This document shows, in pieces, positions 1 to 8,341 of a stretch of 64,000 nt of DNA. The notes under the pieces were generated by a model. That model saw only the letters and a program-made list of their open reading frames with translations, was not told the origin of the DNA and searched no databases. The stretch is from positions 434,001 to 498,000 of the forward strand of contig NZ_UYZY01000002.1 in assembly GCF_900626075.1 (NCBI RefSeq). The letters are read 5' to 3'. How positions within the stretch are numbered: position 1 is the stretch's first letter; each line of letters opens with the position of its first letter. Position numbers and translations under genes: made by a program. This DNA is from Clostridium transplantifaecale (GTDB lineage Bacteria; Bacillota; Clostridia; Lachnospirales; Lachnospiraceae).

Positions 1-1165
1 CGCACTTCTTCGCCAACACTGGAAGCAGGGAACCCTGAAAGATGATGGAGAACAGAACCACACAGAACACGATGTGGAATACATCGATACTGGTATTACT
101 GCCGCTCACAGTCACCATGATAGCAAACACAATGGATGCCGCTCCGCGAAGACCGGCCCAGGAAACAACAAAATACTGGTTGAGCGGCGTTTTAAATGGA
201 GCCAGCAACAGCCCTACCGCTGCGGGACGTGCGACAAAGGTCAAAAAGAGTGCGATAGCAGCAGCCGGTAAAACGATAGCCGGCATCCGGGAAGGAAAAG
301 ACAGAAGTCCCAACAGGAAAAAGAGCAGAATCTGCATGAGTCCGGTACATGCATCGAAAAAGCTCACCAGCGTTTTCTGATTTTTAAGCGCCTGGTTTCC
401 CAGGATAATGCCGGTCAGATATGTGCTCAGGTAGCCGTTTCCTCCTAGCAGGGAGGAGAGGGCATAGGAAATAATTGCGACGGCAAAGACGAATATTGTG
501 TCAAAACCCTCGCCGTAAAACTGATATCTGTTCAGGAAACGGGACGCCACAAACGCCACCGCCACGCCGGTAAACAAACCGAAGAACAGCTGGCTCGCCA
601 GCATTCCTACAATCTCAGAACCACCCATTGACCCAGACATGGCGGAGAGAATGATGATTGTCATCATATAGGAAAACGGGTCATTGCTTCCGCTTTCCAA
701 CTCCAGCATGGAGGCGGAACCGTATTTCAGGTTAAGTTTTCTGGATCTCAGGATAGAGAATACGGAGGCTGCATCAGTGGAACCGAGAACGGAACCGATC
801 AGCATGCCCTCCAGGAAATCCACATGCAGGACAAAGTAACAGAAAAGTCCCGTCAGCACGGCCGTCAGTACTACTCCGATTGATGACAGCAGTATGGACT
901 TAAACGCCACCGGCCTTGCCTCGCTCCATCTGGTGCCGAAGCCTCCGTAAAACATGATAAAAATAAGGGCAACCGAGCAAATCTGTTCTGCAAATTCGTA
1001 ATTGTCAAATGCTATCTTAAAGACTCCATCCGAACCGAACAGCATCCCCAGCACAATAAAGACAAACAGTGTAGGTACGCCGAGCCGGCCTGAGATTTTG
1101 CTGCTGAGAATACAGATAAAGATTACAACAGATGTAATGAACAGTGCTAATGTAAGTGTAATAAT
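1..1165 (-). CDS. K+/H+ (CPA) antiporter of the NhaP2/CvrA type, partial
   Basis: Integral membrane cation:proton antiporter cut by the left window edge; about 388 residues are visible. The reading frame is open throughout and encodes successive hydrophobic segments typical of the CPA1 Na+/H+ exchanger fold, including GSVLGSTDAASVF and LELESGSNDPFSY, the conserved ND/SD core of NhaP2-type potassium/proton antiporters, and WAGLRGAASIVFA near the cut. The C-terminal cytosolic part is missing. A ribosome binding site (GAGGGAG, 1171-1177 region) precedes the frame, but no ATG, GTG or TTG lies in frame between the upstream stop and the first membrane segment. The best-spaced codon is ATT at 1163-1165. 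Family assignment is firm; the start is uncertain. Confidence 0.85.
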   Translation of the reverse strand, partial: MITLTLALFITSVVIFICILSSKISGRLGVPTLFVFIVLGMLFGSDGVFKIAFDNYEFAEQICSVALIFIMFYGGFGTRWSEARPVAFKSILLSSIGVVLTAVLTGLFCYFVLHVDFLEGMLIGSVLGSTDAASVFSILRSRKLNLKYGSASMLELESGSNDPFSYMMTIIILSAMSGSMGGSEIVGMLASQLFFGLFTGVAVAFVASRFLNRYQFYGEGFDTIFVFAVAIISYALSSLLGGNGYLSTYLTGIILGNQALKNQKTLVSFFDACTGLMQILLFFLLGLLSFPSRMPAIVLPAAAIALFLTFVARPAAVGLLLAPFKTPLNQYFVVSWAGLRGAASIVFAIMVTVSGSNTSIDVFHIVFCVVLFSIIFQGSLLPVLAKKC

Positions 1166-1178
1166 ATCAACTCCCTCT

Positions 1179-1237
1179 AACGCGATTTTATTATAGTTTA
1201 CAACATTTTAGCAATAAAATACCAATAAAATCGCGTT
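1179..1237 (-). promoter_or_regulatory. Promoter region of the antiporter with a 14-bp inverted repeat
   Basis: AACGCGATTTTATT (1179-1192) and its exact reverse complement (1224-1237) flank a 31-bp AT-rich spacer. On the minus strand a TATAAT -10 candidate (1190-1195) overlaps the gene-proximal arm; the -35 is weak (TTTATT). Because one arm overlaps the -10, a DNA-level operator is more likely than an RNA stem. No regulator for it is visible. Confidence 0.5.
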
Positions 1238-1260
1238 CAGATATTGTTAAGAACGTATGA

Positions 1261-1296
1261 GTCCGGCCATGCCGCCTTTTTGCAGCATGGCCGGAC
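1261..1296 (-). terminator. Hairpin downstream of the EAL-domain gene
   Basis: Perfect 12-bp stem GTCCGGCCATGC (1261-1272) with its complement (1285-1296) and a 12-nt loop, just after the stop codon of the 1303-4239 gene. No strong T-run follows on the minus strand, so it may be a weak or factor-dependent terminator, or an mRNA 3'-end stabiliser. Confidence 0.6.
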
Positions 1297-1302
1297 CGCA
1301 GC

Positions 1303-4239
1303 TTAAGTCCCCGGCTGCTCCTCCCGGGCTTTTAAGAGTTCTTCAAATTTGTCTACCGTCAAAGGCCTTGCATAGTAATATCCCTGGGCCAGACAGCAGG
1401 AGTAACTTTTGAGCATTTCAACCTGGCTCTTTGTCTCAACGCCCTCCGCAAGCACCGGTATGGAGAGTGCTTTTCCCATGGCAATCACCATGTGGAGGAT
1501 TGTCTCAGCACGTCCATAAGGATCGGACGCGCTTAAAAATTTCATGTCCAGTTTAATCTGATCGACGGGCGCCTCTTTCAGCATGTTTAGCGATGAATAA
1601 CCGCTTCCGAAATCATCCATCAGAATCTTGAATCCCCGTTCCCGGAGCTGCTGAATATGATCATGGACCGTCCTGGAGTCGGAAACATATGCCGATTCTG
1701 TTACTTCCAACTCGATTAAATCAAGCGGGATCTGATATTTTTCGGCAATCCGATACAGATTATCACTCAGTTTTGGATTGTAAAAACCAACTCTGGAGAG
1801 GTTGACGGAAACGGGCACCGCCCCTCTCCCCTCATCCAGCCATTTTCTTAACAGTTTGCACGTCTCCTCAAACATGTAAGTGTCAAGCTGTCCGATAAAA
1901 CCGTTGTGCTCAAAAATCGGAATAAAATCGGAAGGGGGAATGATTCCCCTCTCCGGATGCGCCCAGCGCACCAACGCCTCGGCACCGATGATTTCTTCCG
2001 TGTTCATATTGTATTTCGGCTGCAGGTAGACCTTAAATTGCTTTTCCGTCAAAGCCGCGTTCATCTCGCTCACGATAAGCTGTGTATGGATCAGCGTCTC
2101 CCTGTGGGAATCGTCATAGACGGCAACGCGGCGTGCGTAATTTCCCTTTACGCTGTTCACCGCCAGATGGGCCCTGTCACACATGATGTTAATGCTCTTG
2201 TCCACACTGTGCACATGATAAACGCCGCATGAGACATCAACAACCATATCGATAGGGTACGCTTCCAGCTCTTTTCTAATCTTCTCCGTGATCTCTTCCG
2301 CTGCCGCTTCATCCTCCTCAATGCATACGACAAAGTGATCCGCCTCAAACCGTGAGCAGACGCCTCCGAGACGGGCCGTCCATTCCTTAATAACGCCCGC
2401 CAGGAAAAAGAGAAGCTTGTCCCCGGCCTCTACTCCAAACAAATCGTTGATCACCTTGAAACTCTCCACATTAAAGAAAAGGATCTGATGTTTCCGTTCA
2501 GGAGAGTCCTCCATATACCGGATCGCCTTCTCATAAAATGCCTTGCGGTTGTACATTCCCGTTAGTTCATCGGTCTCAGCTATAATCTGGTATGCCTCTT
2601 TCTCCTTCAGTTCCATCCTGATATTCATATGTTTGCGGTACATAAGGGCCAGCAGGATAATAACAGCCGCAGCAAGAAGGGAAATCAGGATGATTCTGAC
2701 TCTGTAATAGTATATTGTGTCGGTCAGTGTCTCGTGATACGGGTGTGCCACCGTGTGTGCCATAATAATCTGGTTGATCGTATTGTCGTCCAGGCAGCTG
2801 ATGGATTTATTCAGAATACTGATCAGCCTGCGGTCCACGTCATCGGAGATCATCATACACGTTTTCTCTTCCAGAGACTCCATTGCCGCCACTTGGAGCC
2901 CTGCATATCCTCTTTTCTGGAGGAAGTAATTGGCCACATGGGTATTCTGTATTGTAATATCGGCCTCCTGATCCTTAACCGCAGCAAAACAGTCCTCAAT
3001 ATTTTCTTTAAAGATTATGTCAAAACCGCTGAACTCCTCCGGGATAAGGCTGTGTCCGGACTCATAGGAGTATGGAAGCGCCAGCACTGCCTTGTCAAGC
3101 TCATAAATATTGACTCCCGAATTCACGACCGCCAGGGCCGGCTGTGAAGTCAAAATCTCCGTAAGCTGCCCGCCTGCCTTCTGTATCCTCTCCTGGCTGA
3201 ACAGAATTCCGTTCACAATATTGACCTGGCGGCCCTCCATCAGGTTTTCCGGACGGCTGCCAATCGGTTCCGGGCTCATCTCGAGCCTGAGTCCGCTTAT
3301 CTCCCCAATCTTTCTTGCAATATCCGGCAGGATTCCGGATGCCTCCCCGGTCTCACGATCGGTGTAGGAGAGCGGATAAAAACCGTCAATACAGGCCACC
3401 TTGAGAATTTGTCCCTCTTTTACGTATTCCATCTCTTCTCTTGTAAGCAGAGGTTCCTCCGAGGCGCTGTTATGTCCGTAGTATTCATGATACAGTTCTT
3501 CCACTATGTAAGGCGATGTTGAGTAAATATTACGGAGGGCGTCATTCAGGTCATTCAGCACAGCGCTGTTTCCTTTTGTCGTAATAATGTAAAAGGGCGC
3601 TGTGTCCAATTTCTCCACTATCCTCAGATCCGGCTGTCTCGACAGGCTGCCCAGAACTGCCAGGTCTGCGGCACCGCTTTTTACCGCTTCCGTTATCTCG
3701 TCGACCGTACTGCAGCCCAGCTCCTGATAGGAAAATCCCTTCTTCCGGGCAAAAGAGGCAAACTCCTCGCTCTGAAAGGATCCCTTCAGCACGGCGGCTT
3801 TCGTACCGTTCATTGCGCCGTAATCCTGATAATAGATATCATCGCTGCCTTTTCTAGTATAGACAAACGTGCTCTCCCGTCCTATCGGATATCCCGCATA
3901 CTCAAATAATTCCATTCTTTGAGGATTCTTCTGGGCGCAGCAGACCAGGTCTATCTCCCCCTTCTCCAGCGCATCCAGACAGTCTTCCCACGTATAGTAA
4001 TCATATTCATAGTTCCATCCGGTGTACTGCGATATTTTACTCAGGAAAGCCACCCCGTAGCCGCTGAAATATCCGCCGCCCTCAGGTTTAATGAATCCCT
4101 CATAATTGATATATCCGACTTTCATCGTTTTCTGCCCTCCGTCGGAAGCATCGGAACCGGCAGGCGCCGCCAGCGGAAATGCCAGAACCAGCACAAGCGA
4201 CAGTATAAACAGCCTGAGGCGCTTTATATAATTTATCAT
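1303..4239 (-). CDS. Membrane c-di-GMP phosphodiesterase with two solute-binding domains (SBP-SBP-TM-GGDEF-EAL)
   Basis: Predicted signal-transduction protein of 978 residues. A signal-anchor is followed by two tandem extracellular SBP_bac_3-like domains (about 38-245 and 270-495), a membrane helix near 515-540, a GGDEF domain and a C-terminal EAL domain. The EAL part keeps the catalytic motifs EALVRW, SVNLSR, EVTES, DDFGSGYSSL, KLDMKF and EGVET, so it should hydrolyse c-di-GMP. The GGDEF signature has become FEADHF, so cyclase activity is unlikely and the domain is probably regulatory. The start chosen is ATG at 4239, seven bases after GGGGAG; an in-frame GTG at 4254 precedes that ribosome binding site. 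The likely input is an extracellular amino acid or similar small ligand (inference from the SBP fold). Confidence 0.9.
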   Translation of the reverse strand: MINYIKRLRLFILSLVLVLAFPLAAPAGSDASDGGQKTMKVGYINYEGFIKPEGGGYFSGYGVAFLSKISQYTGWNYEYDYYTWEDCLDALEKGEIDLVCCAQKNPQRMELFEYAGYPIGRESTFVYTRKGSDDIYYQDYGAMNGTKAAVLKGSFQSEEFASFARKKGFSYQELGCSTVDEITEAVKSGAADLAVLGSLSRQPDLRIVEKLDTAPFYIITTKGNSAVLNDLNDALRNIYSTSPYIVEELYHEYYGHNSASEEPLLTREEMEYVKEGQILKVACIDGFYPLSYTDRETGEASGILPDIARKIGEISGLRLEMSPEPIGSRPENLMEGRQVNIVNGILFSQERIQKAGGQLTEILTSQPALAVVNSGVNIYELDKAVLALPYSYESGHSLIPEEFSGFDIIFKENIEDCFAAVKDQEADITIQNTHVANYFLQKRGYAGLQVAAMESLEEKTCMMISDDVDRRLISILNKSISCLDDNTINQIIMAHTVAHPYHETLTDTIYYYRVRIILISLLAAAVIILLALMYRKHMNIRMELKEKEAYQIIAETDELTGMYNRKAFYEKAIRYMEDSPERKHQILFFNVESFKVINDLFGVEAGDKLLFFLAGVIKEWTARLGGVCSRFEADHFVVCIEEDEAAAEEITEKIRKELEAYPIDMVVDVSCGVYHVHSVDKSINIMCDRAHLAVNSVKGNYARRVAVYDDSHRETLIHTQLIVSEMNAALTEKQFKVYLQPKYNMNTEEIIGAEALVRWAHPERGIIPPSDFIPIFEHNGFIGQLDTYMFEETCKLLRKWLDEGRGAVPVSVNLSRVGFYNPKLSDNLYRIAEKYQIPLDLIELEVTESAYVSDSRTVHDHIQQLRERGFKILMDDFGSGYSSLNMLKEAPVDQIKLDMKFLSASDPYGRAETILHMVIAMGKALSIPVLAEGVETKSQVEMLKSYSCCLAQGYYYARPLTVDKFEELLKAREEQPGT

Positions 4240-4274
4240 ACCAATACTCCCCACATAAGATGCATTTCACAGCT

Positions 4275-4318
4275 CCTTTACTGAAAAGTAAAGGTTTTGA
4301 CCTATTGCTATTATATCA
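4275..4318 (-). promoter_or_regulatory. Extended -10 promoter and leader hairpin of the EAL gene
   Basis: On the minus strand TGATATAAT (4310-4318) is an extended -10 (TGnTATAAT) with no good -35. Downstream in the leader lies a perfect 8-bp hairpin, CCTTTACT / AGTAAAGG (4275-4294), with a 4-nt loop, ending about 36 bases before the start codon. Confidence 0.45.
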
Positions 4319-4504
4319 CTTCTGCCGGAATTTGCAGTATATTCTTTTACCGTCCCCCCTCATTTCCAGTTTAGCAATATTTCAGACTTTAAACGCAGAA
4401 TCTCACTGTCTTTTCAGCGAAGTGCCAAAAATTCTCCAGGCCCTTGTGTTGGCTGGAGTTCGGTGCTATACTTCACCCTTGGAAAGATATACAAGTGAGG
4501 TATT

Positions 4505-5029
4505 ATGGAAATGAAAAGAAAATACATAGCGGCCGGCATTGCCGCTGCGGCAATACTGGCCGCCGTTTCGGGATACAGGACCACTACCCTGGCCGCAGGC
4601 TCCGCCGGTACAGAATCATATACAAACACAGACGGAGAAGTAATCCAGGTCTCTTTAGACCTCCGGGCATTCATGGAATCCATGGAGGCGGAGGAGCTCA
4701 AAAGCTCCCCGGCCGCCGAGATTACCGCGTTCGCCACAAAGGTGCAGAATACCGTTTCAGAGCAGGATCTGGAAGCTCTGGCCGATCTCTGTGATTTCCC
4801 TATTCAGATCACTATGGAAGACGGGCAGACATGTGCCGTCGCCTCCCGCGAAGATTTTATCGCTCTGGGCAGGGATTCGGTTTTTACAAGAAATCTGGTG
4901 CATGAGATCGGAATCGCAGAACCGTCGGAGCAGCAGCTCTATGGAAACGGGATTGTGATGGGAAATAACAACAACGTCATCATCAACAGGATGGATGGTT
5001 CCCTTTCCGTCACAGGGTTTAATTTCTAG
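4505..5029 (+). CDS. Small secreted protein of unknown function
   Basis: 174 residues. The N-terminus has a positively charged stretch (MKRK) and an Ala-rich hydrophobic core, with a likely signal-peptidase site after TTTLAA, so the mature protein should be exported. The remainder contains an acidic helical stretch and a segment (ITAFATKVQNTVSEQDLEALADLCDF in outline) reminiscent of NTF2-like small alpha+beta proteins, but no family was recognised with confidence. TGAGG is placed four bases before ATG. It stands alone on the plus strand between two minus-strand genes and ends at a bidirectional hairpin. Confidence 0.75.
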   Translation: MEMKRKYIAAGIAAAAILAAVSGYRTTTLAAGSAGTESYTNTDGEVIQVSLDLRAFMESMEAEELKSSPAAEITAFATKVQNTVSEQDLEALADLCDFPIQITMEDGQTCAVASREDFIALGRDSVFTRNLVHEIGIAEPSEQQLYGNGIVMGNNNNVIINRMDGSLSVTGFNF

Positions 5030-5099
5030 AGCGTGTTTGAAAATTGCTTTCCGTCAGCTGTGCGTCACACTTTGTTAAATACAGATTATCTTTAACAGC

Positions 5100-5145
5100 A
5101 GAAAAGGAGATATGGAATGCCGCGAGGGTCCATATCTCCTTTTCT
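5100..5145. terminator. Strong bidirectional terminator between convergent genes
   Basis: A perfect 17-bp stem, arms 5100-5116 and 5129-5145, with a 12-nt loop, followed on the plus strand by GTTTT. It separates the plus-strand secreted-protein gene from the minus-strand DUF1576 gene. Confidence 0.85.
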
Positions 5146-5217
5146 GTTTTGAACTGACGGTGAATAGTCCGCAAATCGGGCTTTCCGCCGTGTATCCTAT
5201 TTATGCGCAAGGCCCGG

Positions 5218-6498
5218 TTACAGGGAAATGTCGCTTCCCGCCCTGGCTCTTCTGTCCAAAATTGAGTGGATAACAGGCACCATGAAGATTGCCACGATAC
5301 CGCCGGCAAACCCGTTATTGTAAAGATTCATTCCGCCGTATACGATGCCGACATTCATCGCCACCGACGCGTGAAGGAATCCTGCCAGCAGACCTGCAAC
5401 GACTCCGAATTCGCCGGCCACCGGAGCAAGCGTCGTGGAAAAGAGCAGCGCCAGCATCGCGGACGGAGCGTTGATACTCCATGCATGGGTCAGGCTGGCC
5501 AGACAGACACCCACCATGATTGGAAAAATATTTCTCAGGTGTTTTCCCGTCGCGCTGAAGCCGACAATCGTAAAAATACCGCCTATGGTCGGTCCGTTCA
5601 GATCACTTCCCACCGCCAGCACAAACAGGGTGGCGAAAATTCCGTTGATTCCCATGTTCAGGGCGACTGCGGCCCCGCCCTCATCGGCCAGGTAATCGGT
5701 TCCTGAAATCCCCGAGGTCTTCAGAATCCTGCAGTATGACTGTATCACCTTTTCCCCTCCCACCAGAAGGGCGCCCAGTATCATTCCCCCGAACAGGACG
5801 CCTAAAAGGATCAGAAAAAGGCGGTTGTTGCCCGTGGACCAGATGAGGCGTTCCTTTGTCTCAATTCCGAATGACTTCAGGGCCGATACAATCACCGTTG
5901 CAATAATACCTGCGGCAAAACCGACATTATAAAGTGAGTATCCCTTATGGGCATAATGAACATGGGTAGATAAAGGCGGCAGTACAAAGCCGATAGAAAT
6001 TCCGACAGCCAATGTCAGACAGAGGCGGCCGAGAAACGGCATATCCACAATATGCATAATCTGCGTGATAATCGGTGACAAACTGGTCCCGTATATTCCC
6101 ACATATATGTATTTGGAAAGCGAGACCCGATGATATTTGGCGTAGAGGAGGACTCCCAGAAGAATCGCCCAGATATTCATCAGATTTTTACCGAACAGTG
6201 AAAAGCCGAACATCAGACAACTGGATGTGATGGTGTGCCCATCCATCTCCATGTCAAGATAATAGATAAATCCGATACTGATTAATGTGAGGGCGCCCGC
6301 ATTGATAAATGCCGCCCCGATGCCGCCCACCGCGATATAGTCTGTAATCAGGAAATCCGGTTCCCGTATCATCGTGAATACGCCTTCCAGAATGCCATCC
6401 AGCGGCTGAAGTAAAAGTCCTGCAACAATGAAGTAAGCTGGAATCAGAGCCAGTAAAAAGAATTTCTTTTCCCTGGTCAGAGATTTCATTTCGATCAT
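5218..6498 (-). CDS. DUF1576 family polytopic membrane protein
   Basis: 426 residues, almost entirely hydrophobic, with around 12 predicted membrane segments. The sequence matches the DUF1576 family, which has no assigned function. It is an internal duplication: the segment around 52-115 (GGIGAAFINAG ... GFSLFGKNLMNIWAILLGV) is repeated around 270-335 (GGAAVALNMG ... GFSATGKHLRNIFPIMVGV), and YSLYNVGFAAGI pairs with MNLYNNGFAGGI near the C-terminus. Such two-fold repeats are typical of transporters, so a transport role is plausible but not shown. It is monocistronic between two hairpins. The spacing from AAAGG to ATG is about 10 bases. Confidence 0.8.
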   Translation of the reverse strand: MIEMKSLTREKKFFLLALIPAYFIVAGLLLQPLDGILEGVFTMIREPDFLITDYIAVGGIGAAFINAGALTLISIGFIYYLDMEMDGHTITSSCLMFGFSLFGKNLMNIWAILLGVLLYAKYHRVSLSKYIYVGIYGTSLSPIITQIMHIVDMPFLGRLCLTLAVGISIGFVLPPLSTHVHYAHKGYSLYNVGFAAGIIATVIVSALKSFGIETKERLIWSTGNNRLFLILLGVLFGGMILGALLVGGEKVIQSYCRILKTSGISGTDYLADEGGAAVALNMGINGIFATLFVLAVGSDLNGPTIGGIFTIVGFSATGKHLRNIFPIMVGVCLASLTHAWSINAPSAMLALLFSTTLAPVAGEFGVVAGLLAGFLHASVAMNVGIVYGGMNLYNNGFAGGIVAIFMVPVIHSILDRRARAGSDISL

Positions 6499-6558
6499 AA
6501 ATACACTGCCTTTCTATGGTGCGGATCTGCTTTACACTCCTCACCACCTTCAAAAAAA

Positions 6559-6597
6559 GGGTATGCAAATATTCAAGTGCTGCCTCTTTGCATACCC
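6559..6597 (-). terminator. Intrinsic terminator of the CorC/MpfA gene
   Basis: Arms GGGTATGCAAA (6559-6569) and TTTGCATACCC (6587-6597), an 11-bp perfect stem, followed on the minus strand by seven T residues (6552-6558). It lies after the stop of the 6712-8058 gene and 60 bases before the DUF1576 start, so it could also limit read-through into that gene. Confidence 0.9.
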
Positions 6598-6711
6598 CAT
6601 TCGTCTGTTAATATACTGTTAAATTTTCATCCTTTTTCTATTTTATTTCTTTTACGGCATATTTGCAACTATTATTTTTATTTTATAACAATAATAAATG
6701 TCGGCTTATAC

Positions 6712-8058
6712 TCATCCGCTTTTTCTCATCGCCTCCTCTTCCTGTTCCTGCTCCAGTTTTTTCACGAGCACGGATTCAATTCTCATATTTTTAATCTGTT
6801 CCACATGGATTCCAAGGCCGTCCGCCTCCACATCCAGGGTTGTTCCGTCGGCCGGGATTGTATTCAGGCAGCTTAAGACCAGACCGCCTATTGTCTCGTA
6901 ATCATCCGGCTCCGGAAGGTCCACGTCGAGCGTCTCCGAGACATCCTTAATCAGTGTGCTGCCCGGAAAACGCCAGAGGTTTTCTTCCACCTGCTCAATC
7001 TCAGGCTCCTCCTCCGCGTCAAATTCATCATAAATATTTCCTACAATTTCCTCCAAGAGGTCTTCTAATGTGATAATACCGGCTACCTCCCCGTACTCAT
7101 CCACAACGATCGCCATATGTATCTTTTTAGACTGCATATCGCGGAACAACTGGTCTGCATGGATGGATTCGGGCACAAAATATGCCTCATGAAGCAGTTC
7201 CTTCAACGGTTTCTTATCAGTTCTCATGTTTAAAAGGTATTCTCTGGAATAGAGGATGCCCAGTATCTCACGGCCATCTTCATCATATAAGGGGAAACGC
7301 GACAGGCCGGTATTCCGGATTTTCTCCACTATCTCCTCCTCCGTGTCATCGATACAGAGAGACTCCACCTCGAACTCCCGCGTCATGGCCTCCTGTACAG
7401 AGGTGTCGTTGAATTCAAATACATTCTGAAGCCACTCTTTTTCTTCCTCATCAATGGCTCCGTTTTCTTTTCCCAGATCTATCATCATACGGATTTCGTC
7501 TTCCGTCACCTGCTCTTCCTGCGCCTCGGTCTTCATGCGGAGAAGCTTAAGCGTAGTGTTGGTTGAAAAAGCCAGGAAAGCGATTACCGGTTTCATGCCG
7601 AATGCAATGGCCGACACGGGCCCGCTGGCGATTTTCGCCACCTCATACGGTTTCTGCATCGCAATACGTTTGGGCACCAGTTCACCGAATATCAGCGTAA
7701 AATAAGACAGGATGATGGTAATCACAATAACGGAGACCGTGTCCAGCGCGCTTTCCGGCAGCGCCCTGAAGCCAAGGCCGTTGTAGATCCAGTTCGTCAG
7801 GATATCCGAAAAGTTTTCCGCAGCAAAGGCACTTCCTAAAAATCCGGCCAGGGTAATTCCTATCTGTATTGTTGAGAGGAAACCTGCCGGTTCCTCCGCC
7901 ATTTTAAGCAGTCTCCCGGCCGTCTTATCACCGTTCTCCTGCATTCTCCTCAGTTTCGCCGTATTTAATGATATCACGGCAATCTCCGTCGCGGCAAAAA
8001 AAGCATTTAACACAATAAGCGCCGCCTGCACAATTAGTTGTTGTGGTAATTCTCCCAC
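6712..8058 (-). CDS. CNNM/CorC-type Mg2+ export protein (HlyC/CorC family)
   Basis: 448 residues with the family's standard order: an N-terminal DUF21/CNNM membrane domain (about 1-200, with NAFFAATEIAVISLN), a CBS pair (about 215-335, with MTREFEVESL and DEYGEVAGIITLEDLLEEIVG), and a C-terminal CorC_HlyC domain (about 355-435). Characterised relatives such as Bacillus MpfA/YhdP and the archaeal and eukaryotic CNNMs export Mg2+, with the CBS pair sensing Mg-ATP. The start is GTG at 8058, preceded by AAGGAGA. It is transcribed alone from a promoter near 8263-8291 behind a leader of about 195 nt that contains a short ORF and a strong hairpin. The family is certain; Mg2+ as substrate is inferred. 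Confidence 0.9.
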   Translation of the reverse strand: MGELPQQLIVQAALIVLNAFFAATEIAVISLNTAKLRRMQENGDKTAGRLLKMAEEPAGFLSTIQIGITLAGFLGSAFAAENFSDILTNWIYNGLGFRALPESALDTVSVIVITIILSYFTLIFGELVPKRIAMQKPYEVAKIASGPVSAIAFGMKPVIAFLAFSTNTTLKLLRMKTEAQEEQVTEDEIRMMIDLGKENGAIDEEEKEWLQNVFEFNDTSVQEAMTREFEVESLCIDDTEEEIVEKIRNTGLSRFPLYDEDGREILGILYSREYLLNMRTDKKPLKELLHEAYFVPESIHADQLFRDMQSKKIHMAIVVDEYGEVAGIITLEDLLEEIVGNIYDEFDAEEEPEIEQVEENLWRFPGSTLIKDVSETLDVDLPEPDDYETIGGLVLSCLNTIPADGTTLDVEADGLGIHVEQIKNMRIESVLVKKLEQEQEEEAMRKSG

Positions 8059-8096
8059 TTTAATCTCTCCTTTTCATTTTTATATTTTGAGCGCGA

Positions 8097-8136
8097 AAAG
8101 GCACAATCTGCTTTTAAAAATGCAGATCGCGCCTTT
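8097..8136 (-). promoter_or_regulatory. Attenuator-like hairpin in the Mg2+ exporter leader
   Basis: Arms 8122-8136 and 8097-8111 on the minus strand form a fully paired 15-bp stem (two G-U pairs) with a 10-nt loop. It starts three bases after the stop codon of the short leader ORF and ends about 38 bases before the exporter start. The U-run after it is short, so it may terminate poorly or act on translation or RNA stability instead. Confidence 0.65.
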
Positions 8137-8139
8137 ACT

Positions 8140-8199
8140 TTATGGCTCAATATTTAAATTGTTATTTTCCGCATCAGCGTCTGGTGCGCTGTCGTCCAT
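8140..8199 (-). CDS. Putative 19-residue acidic leader peptide
   Basis: ATG at 8199 follows AAGGAG by about 11 bases and encodes MDDSAPDADAENNNLNIEP, ending at TAA 8140-8142. The reading frame is short, but it has its own ribosome binding site, sits within a transcribed leader, and stops three bases upstream of a 15-bp hairpin. Its N-terminal run of acidic residues and proline resembles the class known to destabilise translating ribosomes at low Mg2+ (as in E. coli MgtL). Function is inferred; conservation in relatives was not tested. Confidence 0.5.
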   Translation of the reverse strand: MDDSAPDADAENNNLNIEP

Positions 8200-8262
8200 C
8201 CTGTATAACACTCCTTCTTGATCTGCCGCCGCATTAGGCAGCGGTATCGTTGCTGCACCATT

Positions 8263-8291
8263 ATATTACAGGATATGCAGCCTGACAGCAA
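8263..8291 (-). promoter_or_regulatory. Sigma-A promoter of the Mg2+ exporter transcript
   Basis: Minus strand: -35 TTGCTG (8286-8291), 17-bp spacer, -10 TAATAT (8263-8268, followed by AATGG). This gives a start near 8255 and a leader of about 195 nt before the exporter gene. Confidence 0.7.
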
Positions 8292-8341
8292 TAGTTTACG
8301 CAGGAGCTTAACGAAAGCTTAGCAGGGCCGTGATAGGAAAC

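Noticed and set aside
2629-3147. 172-codon plus-strand ORF inside the EAL-domain gene
   Set aside because: No ribosome binding site and no recognisable protein features; the opposite strand encodes well-conserved domains throughout.
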